Shown here one piece after another: positions 10,755 through 21,305 of a DNA stretch of 64,000 bases (its first letter is position 1; the number at the start of each line of letters is the position of its first letter). The notes under the pieces are model-generated. The model saw only the letters and a list, made by a program, of their open reading frames with translations. It was not told the DNA's origin and ran no database searches. A program made the position numbers and the translations under genes. The DNA comes from Phymatolithon calcareum (Eukaryota > Rhodophyta > Florideophyceae > Hapalidiales), in NCBI GenBank assembly GCA_977006965.1, contig OZ345382.1, positions 1,364,001 through 1,428,000 on the forward strand, in the 5' to 3' direction.

Positions 10755-11144
10755 TGGCGCTGAAGCCGATGAATGACAATAGAGAATTGTGAATTATGGG
10801 GCGAATTGGGAATTCAGACAGGGCATGAAAAACGGTTCTGTTACGGCGGGAGTAGCAGTTTTGAAAATTGTAAAGCCCCGGAACGAAGACTTTGAACTGG
10901 GCTATGTAATCAAAACCTAATAAGATAGAGTTGGAAGTTAAGCTCCAAAGTTGGATAAGCACCGTCGTGTAGGCATGTGCACTCGTTACGGCCATTCTCG
11001 CACATCACGCTAAATTCAGTGAAAATAGTTACAGTAGTGTTCATTCCTGCCGAGCAAACTAAACCCCTTGACTTGCCTCCACAACAGCCGACAACCCGAT
11101 GTGTACCACAAATAAATAAAATCACTTGCTCACCCCGCCAACAT

Positions 11145-12506
11145 TTAAAGCATATGAAAAACAGCAAAAAAGTACAACGGCAACACAAGATTATCAATCT
11201 GCGTCGAATGAGCCTCCAACATCGCCGCCAGCACAGTAGCCACAGAAGCCCTCCAAAATCTCGCAACCCCCTCCCCACAAACCCCACAAACCATCCCACA
11301 AAACACCACACCCGCCACACCCCCCACCAAACTCCCTTCCACCGTCCGCCCCGCCCCGCGCGGCCACCGCACCCTCCCAACCCTCCTTCCAGCAACCGCC
11401 GCAACAGCATCAAGCACTCCAATAGTAACAAGTCCAGCACAAGCCTGCACACCCTTCTCCCTCATCATCCACACCGGCGCCGCACACCCCGCAAGCAGGT
11501 ACAAATGCGTGACAGACACTCCCCCAGCATCACGCTCATCCAGCAGCGGTCTAGCAATAGCATCAAGCCCATCCGCAAGCGGCAATCTCGCCGCACGCAC
11601 AGTTTCACACACGAGCAGCACGGCGAGCGCGACCGCCATGGCAAACGCCAGAAACTCAACATCGAGCACGACTGCAGGCAAAAATAGCACTGTCGCAAGC
11701 ACGTGATACAATTTGCGAGCCTCAATCTTCCCCGCATGCCGCACCGCGCGACGCGGCATGCCCGCAAAGAGAAGTAGCGACACCATCCACACAACCATCA
11801 ACACCACACGTGCACGGGACGACAGTACATGCAACACCGTCCACGACACCGGCTCCATCCTTAACGCCCGCCACGCAAACACGTACGTCGGTGCAATCAC
11901 ACCAAAGAGCAACGCAGCACCCGCCGCGGCACGCCGCATGCCGCGCGCAGCACAAAGCGCCACACACCCCGCAAGCAGCGCGCCCAGCCCTGCCGCCGCC
12001 GTCGCAGTGCCCGCCCTCGCCGCCGCAAGCGCCGCGCAGACGCCACCCGCGGCGACCAGCGCCGCCTCCGCCGCGGAGAACGTGCCCGGCGCGAGATGCA
12101 CACACATCGCCGCGACCGGCGCTACGGCCGCGGCAGCCGCGCCATCGACAGTCGCGCCTGCGCCGACGGAGAGCGCGGCGAGCGACGCAGCAGCCGCGAC
12201 GGCGAGCGCGCGCGGTGCGTGCAGCGAGAGCGCGATTGCAGCCGCACTGGCGCCCAGAAGCGGCGCGTGCGTGAGGGTCGGCGCGGCGGGGAGCAGCGCG
12301 AGCGGGAGGAGGGCGCCGGTTGCGGCGCCGAGCGGGGCGGTGCGCGTGCCGCGCGGCTTGGGGGGCGCGGGCAGGTGGGAGAGCACTAGGGCGAGCAGGA
12401 CGTGCAGCAGGCGGAGCGGGGAGTGGCGGTGGGCGTACAGGGCTGGGAGTAAGTGCAGCAGGGATTCCTCGGGGTGGGAGGGGAGCCAGGGTGCGGTTGC
12501 CCCCAT
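11145..12506 (-). CDS. Dolichol kinase (DOLK/Sec59 type)
   Basis: A 453-residue integral membrane protein that phosphorylates dolichol with CTP to give dolichyl phosphate, the lipid carrier for N-glycosylation, in the ER membrane (known family role). The N-terminal ~250 residues are a run of Ala/Leu-rich membrane helices, divergent as usual. The conserved C-terminal half has RKLYH (264-268, the RKxxH motif of polyprenol kinases), a CTP-binding stretch D-A-V-A-A-V-A-G-R-R (366-375) with RTVEGSLVGG (387-396), and the family signature EAHSTQIDNLVLPL (431-444). It shares its orientation with the MBB1-like gene upstream, 191 bp away. Very GC-rich coding sequence produces long spurious open frames on the other strand. 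A phytol kinase is the alternative; the QIDNLVLPL signature favours DOLK. Confidence 0.88.
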   Translation of the reverse strand: MGATAPWLPSHPEESLLHLLPALYAHRHSPLRLLHVLLALVLSHLPAPPKPRGTRTAPLGAATGALLPLALLPAAPTLTHAPLLGASAAAIALSLHAPRALAVAAAASLAALSVGAGATVDGAAAAAVAPVAAMCVHLAPGTFSAAEAALVAAGGVCAALAAARAGTATAAAGLGALLAGCVALCAARGMRRAAAGAALLFGVIAPTYVFAWRALRMEPVSWTVLHVLSSRARVVLMVVWMVSLLLFAGMPRRAVRHAGKIEARKLYHVLATVLFLPAVVLDVEFLAFAMAVALAVLLVCETVRAARLPLADGLDAIARPLLDERDAGGVSVTHLYLLAGCAAPVWMMREKGVQACAGLVTIGVLDAVAAVAGRRVGRVRWPRGAGRTVEGSLVGGVAGVVFCGMVCGVCGEGVARFWRASVATVLAAMLEAHSTQIDNLVLPLYFFAVFHML

Positions 12507-12697
12507 CGCGGGAATTGCGGATGGTTGTGGACGCGACGGGTTGTGCGGGATGGTTGGATGTGGTTAGGGAGTGAATACATGACAATGTAGAGGAGAATTA
12601 ATTGAAAAACAGGAAAATTGTAGGGACTGATTATTATGAGAATGCTATGCACATGAAATATCTTGTCAAGGACAACGGCGGTCGTTGCACAGCACAT

Positions 12698-15130
12698 CTA
12701 AGCGTTCGCGGTCCTCTCAGCGTCGCTTCTCGCCGCCAGTGCGAGTTGCATCGGCGTGAGCAGCGCCTCATATTCCTGGCCGGGGTCCCCAGCACTGGTG
12801 ATATCCGCCTGCATGAGCGGTGCATCGCCAGACTTCATCGCCCTCACCGCCTCCTTCTCCGTGCCGAAATGCGTCTCCGCCTTTCGCTTAAGTTCCGCCA
12901 ATGCGTCAACATTTCCCACAAGTGCCTCCAATCCCGCAAGCGCATGGTACATCGGCGCGTGCATAGGGTCTCTTCTGAGTCCCTCCGTGAATAATTCTCT
13001 CGCATGTTCATAATTCCCCAATCGAATCTCCGTCTCTCCAAACGTGCGATACAGCGGCGCATGAGCAGGCGCCTTTGCAATGCCGCGCATGAAATACATA
13101 CGCGCCTTGCGCATCGTGCCATGTCGCGCCTCGAGCAGCCCGTACGCGTTCCACACCGGTCCGTGCGCAACATCGGTTTCCAGAGCGGCGTCCAGAAGCG
13201 CTCTTGCGCGGTCGAGATTGCCGCACCGCACCTCCATGCACGCCCATGCCTGCAGCAAATGCACATTCGCGGCCGCGCAACTCTTTGCTCCGCGTGCAAA
13301 TATGTTGCGTGCACGGCCAAAGTTGCCCTGATCCGCATTCAGCACCCCCCACGCCTGCCAAAGCGCGCCGTGCGTGGGGCACAGACGCAGTCCGCGCTGG
13401 AAGAGAGCCTCAGCCGCATCCACGCGTCCGCACCGCAACTCGAATACCGCCCATGCCTGCCATGCGTGCGCATGGGTCGGGTCTGCGGCGACTGCACGTT
13501 TGAAAAAGTCGCGCGCTCGTACGGCGCTCGCCTGTTCGTCTCTGCCCGTACCAGCAGCAGCTGCAGCGAGTGCAGTTCCGACCAAAAGGCGTGAGTTTCT
13601 TGGATACCGTCGCAAAGCGGCAGCAAATACCGATCGTGCCGCGCCGACACGACGGCGTGAAAGCTCCACCATGCCCCATGAATGCCAGATGAAGGCCGTA
13701 TCTTCCGATGTGCGATTCGTGCCGAGTGCAAACAGTTCGCACGCTCTCTCCACGTCTCGTCCGTGCTTCAGTTCCAGTTGTCCGTATCCGTGCCAGACGG
13801 AGGCTGAGGGTGCTGCGGTGAGTCCGCGCTCATATATTTTACGTGCCCCATCGATGTTACCCCTGCGCGCCTCCATCATTCCATATGCATTATACGCTGC
13901 GCCATGCAATGCGTCCGTGGAGAGCGCGAGCTCAAAAAGACGTACACTTTCCGTCCAATCGCCCTCACGTTCTGCAAGCAACGCCCACGACACGTACGCC
14001 GGTGCTGTTGGTCGTGCACGAACGCTCATTTCAAACAATCTCTTCGCTCGCTCCAGTCGTCCGCATTTGTCCTCCAAATTTCCAAGAGTTTGCAGAATTG
14101 CCGGGTCTCTCGGATGCATTTCATGCCCATCAGTCAAAACTTTGCGCGCTTCCTCCACACGTCCACATTCATTCCATTCAATTTGCGCCCAAGCCACAAA
14201 CACCGACGGTGGCGGTCGGGACGACAGACCCGCTGCCGAACGCATCAGCTCCAACGCACGCTTCGTGCTTCCACGCCTTGCCTCCAGTCTCGCCAGTGCC
14301 GTATACGACTCCGTCGCCCTCGGCTGCGCCGCAATCGCTTTGGACAGCAACTCACGCGCGCGAGGAAGGTCTCCCACCCTCTCCTCAAGTTGTGCCCAAT
14401 TGCGGTAGAGCTTCGCAGAAGATGCCGACAAACTCCCTCGTTCACGACAAGCGTCCAATCCTTTCTGCAACAATTCCCTAGCACGATCCGTATTCCCCTC
14501 CCTAGCCTCCAGTAGCGCCCAACTGCCAAACACCTCAGCATTCGCCCGATGCGACACACTCGACTCAAACAGTCTGCGAGCCTCATCCTTATTCCCCATA
14601 CGTTGCTCCAGTAATCCCCACGCCTGACACACGTACGGATTATTCGGGTCCACCACAAGCCCGCGAGCAAACAATTCACGCGCCGCTTCACGATCTCCAG
14701 CACGATGCTCAAGCACACCAAACGCCTGCAGTAGGTGAACATTATTCGGGCAGTGTTCCAAACCACGACGAAAAATCACACGCGCCTTTGCGAGAGCGTC
14801 GTCGGCACATCCATCACGCGACCGACCCCCTCGTGCCGCGAGATTTGCCAGCGCCAGCCACGAGTGCGCGTCATACTCATCCAGTCGCAAGCACTGCTCC
14901 AACAGCGAGCGCGCAGCCGTGTGTCGCCCCTCCCGCTCCGCGTTCTTCGCGCGCCGAAAGAGCGCGCGCACACGCTGCGAAGACTCCGACGAACGCGTCT
15001 GCGGAGGTCGAGAGCGGTGCGGCGCGTTCTGCGGTGCCTTGGCCGGCGGGGCGGCGGTGCAGCAGGTTTGGCGGGCAGTGAACGGCCGCCTTGGCAGCGG
15101 CAGGGCCGATGACGGTGCTACGAAGGGCAT
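12698..15130 (-). CDS. MBB1: MBB1/HCF107-like HAT/TPR repeat protein, plastid RNA maturation factor
   Basis: 810 residues. The N-terminal ~50 residues are rich in Ser, Arg, Pro and Ala, lack acidic residues and begin MPFVAP, which reads as a plastid transit peptide of red-algal type. From about residue 60 to 790 there is an unbroken series of ~34-residue half-a-TPR units (pattern W/Y..WA..E...G....AR.LF..GL...P). In the Mbb1/HCF107 family such arrays bind plastid RNA and stabilise and process the psbB-psbH transcript (known in green algae and plants). The array length and the F-A-R-G-L...P-N-N units fit this family. It shares a 457-bp divergent promoter with GOT1. Another HAT-repeat RNA factor remains possible, but a transit peptide argues against the nuclear splicing types. 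Confidence 0.82.
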   Translation of the reverse strand: MPFVAPSSALPLPRRPFTARQTCCTAAPPAKAPQNAPHRSRPPQTRSSESSQRVRALFRRAKNAEREGRHTAARSLLEQCLRLDEYDAHSWLALANLAARGGRSRDGCADDALAKARVIFRRGLEHCPNNVHLLQAFGVLEHRAGDREAARELFARGLVVDPNNPYVCQAWGLLEQRMGNKDEARRLFESSVSHRANAEVFGSWALLEAREGNTDRARELLQKGLDACRERGSLSASSAKLYRNWAQLEERVGDLPRARELLSKAIAAQPRATESYTALARLEARRGSTKRALELMRSAAGLSSRPPPSVFVAWAQIEWNECGRVEEARKVLTDGHEMHPRDPAILQTLGNLEDKCGRLERAKRLFEMSVRARPTAPAYVSWALLAEREGDWTESVRLFELALSTDALHGAAYNAYGMMEARRGNIDGARKIYERGLTAAPSASVWHGYGQLELKHGRDVERACELFALGTNRTSEDTAFIWHSWGMVELSRRRVGAARSVFAAALRRYPRNSRLLVGTALAAAAAGTGRDEQASAVRARDFFKRAVAADPTHAHAWQAWAVFELRCGRVDAAEALFQRGLRLCPTHGALWQAWGVLNADQGNFGRARNIFARGAKSCAAANVHLLQAWACMEVRCGNLDRARALLDAALETDVAHGPVWNAYGLLEARHGTMRKARMYFMRGIAKAPAHAPLYRTFGETEIRLGNYEHARELFTEGLRRDPMHAPMYHALAGLEALVGNVDALAELKRKAETHFGTEKEAVRAMKSGDAPLMQADITSAGDPGQEYEALLTPMQLALAARSDAERTANA

Positions 15131-15587
15131 TGAACAGGCGTCGATGCATCGGTTGCATGCCGGAGCTGATGCGGTTGGGTAATTAAATTACCACCTTTCG
15201 TGTGCTGCCTGCCCAGCGAGATGAAGTGGCCGACTGGATGTCACATTGCCGTACAATGCCTGCGAGGTCGAGGTTTGCCACTTCGTTCGTTCCACCTTTC
15301 CACTTGCAGATCCTGGCCGTTGGACTTTGCTGACCACACGTGTGTACCACTGGTGTTGGACACGTGTGACAGGGGTGTGGAAATGGAAGGGAGACAAATC
15401 ATGCGCGAATTGAACACATGTGCATGCGTGCGCGTGCCTCATTTGCACGACGTCCACGTCGTGCTGTCGCCAAGTTGACTGTCGGACTAAGTTGTGCGGG
15501 AAACGCCAATCGTTTGTGTCTGCTCTCACGGACCGACCGTCACCGAGCGAAGCTTCGAGTTGTGTGAAGAACGAGTGGTGTGAAATC
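15131..15587. promoter_or_regulatory. Shared divergent promoter, MBB1-like / GOT1
   Basis: 457 bp separate the start codons of two divergent genes. The centre carries two perfect palindromes ACACGTGT (15336-15343 and 15360-15367), 24 bp apart. Each contains the CACGTG core bound by bHLH and bZIP factors. The same octamer occurs 136 bp upstream of the acyltransferase and doubled in both copia LTRs. Confidence 0.5.
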
Positions 15588-16208
15588 ATGTCGATGTCGG
15601 CGGCGTTTGGCGATCTGCGGAAGATCGGAATTGGTCTCACTGCGTTCGGTATAACCTTTACCGGGCTTGGGGTGCTCCTTCTTTTCGACAAGGGGTTATT
15701 GGCGATGGGAAATGTGTTGTTTCTAGCCGGTGTGACGCTTATTATCGGACTGTCGCGGTCGGTGCGGTTCTTTTTTCAAAAAAAGAAGGCGAAGGGATCA
15801 TTGTTCTTCTTTGCTGGAATGTTTCTGGTGCTGTTTGGTATTCCTATTCTCGGGGTTCCGCTCGAGATGTTTGGATTCTTTGCGCTGTTTGGCGACTTTG
15901 TTCCCGTGGTTGTCAGCTTCTTGAGGCGGACACCGGTGGTGGGCAATATTCTCAACATTCCGCCATTGAAACAGGTAAGTTTCACATTTGCATCGCGCAT
16001 GTCACGTGAAATTTTTTCGCTTCATTGTGCCGTTTTGTACTTTTGCCGTGTTTCGTTCTCAATGCGATCGATGGGCATACGTTCATATTGGCGTTGGTGT
16101 GCAATTCTGGTATGGCGGACTGCTTGATACTAACAAATGAAATGTTTTTTCGTTTTTCGTGCATAGTTTGCCGATAAATATGGAGGCGCTAATAAGCTAC
16201 CCGTGTAA
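15588..16208 (+). CDS. GOT1: GOT1-family Golgi vesicle transport protein (two exons)
   Basis: Exon 1 is 15588-15974 and exon 2 is 16167-16208, with a 192-nt intron opening GTAAGT and closing ATAG. The spliced product is 142 residues, the normal length for GOT1. It has four membrane segments (about 12-32, 36-56, 70-88 and 89-110) with the charged loop FFFQKKKAKGS between the second and third. The C-terminal LRRTPVVGNILNIPPLKQ runs across the splice junction into FADKYGGANKLPV. GOT1 proteins act in ER-Golgi and intra-Golgi vesicle fusion. The intron join keeps frame exactly at a codon boundary and restores the expected C-terminus, so I am confident of it. A second ATG two codons downstream is possible. 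Confidence 0.93.
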
Positions 16209-17953
16209 TCACTGTCGGTCGGTGTGTGATCTTTTGTAACAGGTACGCTGATTGTCTTTGTGGCAGCCTTCCATGCATAGGTTGTGGTCAGCGCTAACAG
16301 GTGCGATGCATAACGACGTTGTTGAAGATTGAGAAGGCGGATGAACAAGCAGGAGGGAGGGATTTCACGTCACCGTTTCGGCCATGGTGATATTGTGGTG
16401 CGAGGTCGTTGAAGGTTTGCGGAAACACGTTGTGTGCGATTGTATCTACAGTTTTGTGCTCATTACCATTATATAATTCTAGGTCGGCGACATTTTCCGC
16501 GTTCCGCTGAGCTTTGACTTTTCCACGGGCAAAATGCGACAATCGGAATCGTATCGGTGCTTTGGTCAGTTGTGAGGGCACTAGCCCGACGTCAACCGCA
16601 TTGAGAAGAGGTGGACGGCAGCTTTCAGATGGCAGCACAGCAGAGCAGGCCATTCCTTGATTCGGATTGCACTCACACGAATTAAAAGTGTGGTTGCGAT
16701 GGATGCTTTTTGGATTGCAAGTTGAGAAACACTTCGTAAACTCGAACTCTTTTTTCGATTCTCCAGAATTTCAAAAGCTGCTCTTCAGCCATTGAACATC
16801 CTCCCAACCGACTACGATGGAATACGTTGATGCTTGCGGTAACTCAGCACTGCCAAAGATGCCAAATGTGCCAACCTTGGCATAAACGAAGCTACGAACT
16901 CAGTCAGTCGCCGTTCTTTCAATGGATGCCTCGAGATCGGATGCTCGGGATGATCGGTCGACTTGGTATGTTGTTTCAACGTCGTCTTTCCTCTTTGCCG
17001 GCTTCCGTGAGCATTGTGGCACGTCTGACAGGACGGAATGCAGGCGATGGAACACGATTGAACAGGGTCATATATCTCCCGGTAGGCAACGGCAGCGTAC
17101 CTCCTGCGATTCAAGAGACTCAGTTTTTTCACTACAGTACTGTGCTGTCTGCAGCTGCGATAACACAAGGGGTTGTACTGTAGATATATGTGGGTTTGCA
17201 TAAATATACGTCACTGACTGTCAGTGACGCAAACAAGCACAGGGATCACCCTTATGATATGGCCTGGCCCGATTCATACTACAGTATAATAAATGTTCTT
17301 GCGCGCCCTCACGGAAAACCTCTTGGGAGACCCTTCAAAATAAAGAAGACCCTGCGAGTATAATGTGCCAGCATCTCTGAGACGGCTGAGTGTGTAATTT
17401 CTTCCTAAAAACGGTCACAGCAATGCCGTGTAGGGTCCATAAGTTTCAGTAGGAAAGCGCTGAGGGCAGGCGAGGGGGATGAGAGTTTCGCAGTCATTCT
17501 GAGGAAGTGTCGTCGTCTCGTTCAAGTAGCTCTCTATACACATATATATGATGCACCAGCAGCACCCAAGACTGAGTTGTATCAACAAGCCGGGTATCAA
17601 TGATTTCTTCTTCTTCTTTGTTCACAAGACTTTCCAACTGCTCATGGAGTAGAGAGCTTTTAGTGAAAAGTCTCAGTTTTTGTTAGGATTCAAATCAGAT
17701 GGCTATTGTGGTAGAAAACGTCTGCGCTGCTTTTGAAAAATTGACCTCTCGTTCCTTTTCGAGTTGCTACAGAAACGGTCACAGAATGTGGGTTTCGATT
17801 TCTCAGAGTATGCACCATTTTGGTGTAAAATATTCCCCCTCTGACTCGAACGTACCGTTGCACCGCCGTACCGCAAGATACACTACAGTAGCCATCAACA
17901 ACAGAGTGTCCCCTCGCTATCACCTCTGCACAAACTTCACAACGAATTTGAAC
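16209..17953. other. Gene-poor region downstream of GOT1
   Basis: Contains open frames of modest size on both strands (16294-16653 minus, 16812-17201 minus, 16827-17183 plus) with no recognisable domain and with overlapping rivals. A small perfect palindrome CGTCACTGAC-T-GTCAGTGACG lies at about 17208-17229. No gene can be supported. Confidence 0.4.
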
Positions 17954-18217
17954 ATGAACCACATTGCACTAGCTGTTCTGTGGCAATGTGTTGCTTTCGT
18001 TTTCGCCCTTCTTTTTCTTAAACTGTCTGTATCGCCAACGAAACTTGATACGCATCCCCTCCCGCCATTCGATCCTCCGAATCCACGCATGAGATATGCA
18101 TCGGAAATTCCGGTGACCGACAGATACGCGGAACCGCCACGAAAACGGGCGAGACCTCGAATTTCGAGATGCAATCTACTTGCAAACTTCACGTTCGTTG
18201 TTCCTTCGTGTAAATGA
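17954..18217 (+). CDS. Hypothetical small protein with N-terminal membrane segment
   Basis: An 87-residue frame from the ATG at 17954. Residues 4-26 are strongly hydrophobic (ALAVLWQCVAFVFALLFLKL), consistent with a signal anchor or signal peptide. A Pro/Arg-rich stretch follows. A minus-strand frame overlaps it, no homologue is recognised and no regulatory signal supports either strand. Tentative. Confidence 0.25.
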   Translation: MNHIALAVLWQCVAFVFALLFLKLSVSPTKLDTHPLPPFDPPNPRMRYASEIPVTDRYAEPPRKRARPRISRCNLLANFTFVVPSCK

Positions 18218-18339
18218 CACATCGCTGTCGAATACCATATGAGTCGTTCGAAACGAAAGCTGTTGCAAACTACTGTACCTTCTTTACCGTCGTGTGGATG
18301 TCGCCGTGTAGTGGTGTGTCGCAGTACTCTCGGCAAGCA

Positions 18340-18452
18340 GTTACTCAAGTATTTAGAATGTATACAGTCTAGGAGCATCTTAGAGGCCCCTTAGATGTTG
18401 AGTAACGTACATTTGTGTAACTCAGACATCCTGCATTAAAGAAAGAAAGAAA
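18340..18452 (+). mobile_element. Short retroposon (SINE-like) with (AAAG)n tail
   Basis: Ends in CTGCATTAAAGAAAGAAAGA (18430-18449). The body resembles, in order, the insertion at 38258-38367 read on its minus strand (GCAG..., TACTC.A.TATTT, then the common CTGCATTAAAG tail). The two therefore look like copies of one short retroposon family with an AAAG microsatellite tail. The left boundary is approximate. Confidence 0.5.
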
Positions 18453-19304
18453 GCGCTTCTCTGTCTCGAGACATTAAAATTTCGGAACGAAAAAGATAAC
18501 TACAATCACTGTGCTTTTGATCGACGTAAAAGATTCCAACTCGACGCGGAGACGACTGATTGCTGCATAAATTTTCAGTGCACGTATTTCTATTCTATTT
18601 CTTTTAGACCATTGTCCGCAAGCGTTAATTTGATTAGAAAAGCCGCCTATCCACCTTCTTTCCACTCATCTTGTCTTACTCTTGAGATCAGTCCTGTCAT
18701 GTTCATCTAACTGCTTGTGAAGCGTCTCACGCACAATTGCGTCTTCTTCTTTGCCCATATCGGCCCTGTCACAACTTGTTTTCCAGCTGATACGCACCAA
18801 GCTTCTCAACCATGCGACTTCTTCTTCCATTGTCGTCGGAATCCACCGTAATCTTCTCCGGAGCGACTTCTCGCACGTGTTTCTAAGTAATGCCTTCGAT
18901 TTATTGTGCTCTTTATGTCCGTCCTCACTATCATGTCTTTCTCGACTCCTTCCTGCCTTTCCGCTCCCTGTCTACCTCAAATCTTTGGCGAATGTATGCT
19001 ACGTTCACTGTTTTTTGTTGATTGCGGACAAACGCAACAAAAAATCAATGCCTGTAATTGCCCTCGCCGGTCCACGATGTCGTACAACTGCCATAGTGTG
19101 CTCTGCCACCTTGCTGCGCTCCAATGTCGACTTGGGCCATCGCTAGACTCCCTTGTACTTAGCTACACGGCAAGGGTCAGTACATCGTGATACAGCGGGA
19201 GGACAATTTTTTCCACTGAGGAACATTTTAGGATCAGTGCGCCTCGATTATTGTCAATTCGCTGCGCTTGGCCTACTTTTGGAGCTGCAAACAGAAACAC
19301 GTCC
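18453..19304. other. Intergenic, no recognisable gene
   Basis: AT-rich sequence between the retroposon and the Sel1 gene. Open frames at 18751-19146 and 18906-19190 have no known motifs. Part of it will be the 3' UTR of the Sel1 gene. Confidence 0.35.
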
Positions 19305-21305
19305 TCAAAACATGGCCTCATACGCCATTCGAATCAGTTTTATAGCACGAGACGGGTCAGCCGACAATCCCTCCGCACCACTTCGCTGCAATAAGCCCAA
19401 ATTGACCATGGCACTCACATGTCCCCTTTCCACGCCCTCCGTGTATAGCTGCACTGCTCTATGAACGTCAGCCTCTACATCATCACTACCTTCCTGCAAC
19501 ACGTTTGCCAACTTTACCATTGCATGCACAACACCGCCCTCTTCCACCGCACGAGAATACAGTTGCACTGCGCGCGGAAGATCAGCCTGTACCCCTTCCC
19601 CGCCTGTTTCCAACACCACTGCGAGGTTGTACATTGCATTTACATGTCCGCCTTCATCAATGGCGCGTGTGTACAACTCCACCGCACGAGGCAGATCCTG
19701 TGACATACCGTCCCCATCATTCGCCAGCAAGTTTGCAAGATTCACCATAGCGTGCACATCACCTCCCTCCGTAATTGCACGCTTGTACAGACGGGCGGCA
19801 CGAGGGGGGTCCGCGGGAACGCCGTGTCGGCCCTCCCGTAATAACAGGCCCAATTCCACCATGGCGGACACTACACCGCCCTCTTCGATCGCACGGGTGT
19901 AAAGCTCCACGGCACGAGGCGCATCTGCTGCGATTCCCGCTCGCCCATCTCGTAACATGTTTCCGACGCCGAACATTACATATGGATTTCCGCGCTTTTC
20001 AATCACGAGATTAAAAAGCTCCAAGGCGCGACCAGGATTGGCTTGTACATCTTTGTCTCCGAAAAGTAGTAAATTCCCCAGGGAAAGCATGGCGTCTGGG
20101 TCTTCTCCTTCTTCTATAGCGCGGGTGTACAATTCCACGGCACGCGGCGCGTCGGATGGAAAATTCGTTCCGCCGCTTTCAAGCAAGCTTGCCAGCCTCA
20201 TCAACGCATTAATGCGCAGGAGATGCACATCTCCTTTTCGACAATATCCCATGCTATCAACCGCACTTTCCTCTGTACATTCATTGATTGCACGGGAGTA
20301 CCACTCTGCCGCTCCCTGCAGGTCCGGAGGAACGCCCTCCCTGCCATACTGAAACAGATTTCCTAGCTTGATCATAGCATCCATACTCCTCCCCTCTTCA
20401 ATGGCGCGCGTATACAACGCCACAGCGCGAATCGGGTCTGCCGGCACATCGTGCGCGCCGTCTTGCAATAATTCAGCCAAGTTGATCATGCCATTCACGA
20501 ATCCCTCGTCAATGGCACGCGTGTACAACTCAACGGCACGAAGAGGATCTGCCTGTACATCCGCGCCGTCTCGTAGAAGGTTTGCAAGGTTCACCATGGC
20601 GCCGACCATGGCGCCCTCTTCAACGGCTCTTGTGTACAGTTGCACGGCACGCGGTACATCTGCCGGAACATCCACTCCGCCATACTGCAACAAGAGTGCA
20701 AGGTTGAACAGCGCGCTCGGATGACCCTCCTCGCCGGCACGCGTCCACAGCTCCGCGGCGCCACGCTGATCTATGCACACACCGTCTCCCCCGATTTGCA
20801 GAAGTAATCCAAGGTTATTCATTGCATTTACATGCCCACACTCGTCCACAGCGCGACGGTACAGCGCCACGGCACGAGGAAGGTCTGCTGGAACGCCTTG
20901 CGCGCCAAGTTGTAATAAAGTTGCAAGCTTGTACATTGCATCTCCACTTGCATCCTCCTCGATGGCACGGGTGTACAGCTCCACCGCGCGCGGTGCGTTT
21001 GCAGGAACTGTTTCACTGCCTTTCCGCAACAGATCTGCCAGGCTTACCGTAGTATCGACGTCATCTTGCTCGACTGTGCGGGTGCGATTCAAAGAGGCAG
21101 CTTCGTGTACTGCTGGAACGCCTTCATCCCTCTCGCGCGGAAGGTTTCCCCCGGTCATTGCGGCGTCCACATGTCGAACGTCCGCGACCGGACGAGAGCA
21201 CAGCGATTCATCGGCTGGTGTATCTGCGCGTTCGGTTCGGTTCATAGCACTAATTTGCGCTTTTTCGAGTGCTCCTTTGCGTGTTCTCAGTCGAATTGTG
21301 GGCAT
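19305..21305 (-). CDS. Sel1-repeat protein (about 14 repeats)
   Basis: 666 residues, single exon. After a ~85-residue low-complexity N-terminus come about 14 full Sel1-like repeats of 36-38 residues and one partial repeat at the end. Each unit follows V-x-A-D-x-P-R-A-V-E-L-Y-T-R-A-I-E-E-G...A-M-x-x-L-A-x-L-L-x-x-G. One repeat in the middle (around VPPDLQGAAEWYSRAINE) carries a ~20-residue insertion. Sel1 repeats are helical-pair scaffolds for protein-protein contacts, as in ER-associated degradation and signalling adaptors. There is no signal peptide, membrane helix or enzymatic domain, so a soluble adaptor is the best inference. The repeats are more alike than in typical Sel1 proteins, which implies recent internal duplication. 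Confidence 0.85.
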   Translation of the reverse strand: MPTIRLRTRKGALEKAQISAMNRTERADTPADESLCSRPVADVRHVDAAMTGGNLPRERDEGVPAVHEAASLNRTRTVEQDDVDTTVSLADLLRKGSETVPANAPRAVELYTRAIEEDASGDAMYKLATLLQLGAQGVPADLPRAVALYRRAVDECGHVNAMNNLGLLLQIGGDGVCIDQRGAAELWTRAGEEGHPSALFNLALLLQYGGVDVPADVPRAVQLYTRAVEEGAMVGAMVNLANLLRDGADVQADPLRAVELYTRAIDEGFVNGMINLAELLQDGAHDVPADPIRAVALYTRAIEEGRSMDAMIKLGNLFQYGREGVPPDLQGAAEWYSRAINECTEESAVDSMGYCRKGDVHLLRINALMRLASLLESGGTNFPSDAPRAVELYTRAIEEGEDPDAMLSLGNLLLFGDKDVQANPGRALELFNLVIEKRGNPYVMFGVGNMLRDGRAGIAADAPRAVELYTRAIEEGGVVSAMVELGLLLREGRHGVPADPPRAARLYKRAITEGGDVHAMVNLANLLANDGDGMSQDLPRAVELYTRAIDEGGHVNAMYNLAVVLETGGEGVQADLPRAVQLYSRAVEEGGVVHAMVKLANVLQEGSDDVEADVHRAVQLYTEGVERGHVSAMVNLGLLQRSGAEGLSADPSRAIKLIRMAYEAMF

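Noticed and set aside
11713-12585. Long frames on both strands over the dolichol kinase gene
   Set aside because: Very high GC removes stop codons. Only the minus frame at 11145-12506 has conserved family motifs.
13374-14408. 344-codon + strand frame
   Set aside because: Antisense to the HAT repeats of the MBB1-like gene.
16294-17201. Minus-strand frames of 119 and 129 codons
   Set aside because: No domains and equally long competing frames on the + strand; reported only as gene-poor sequence.
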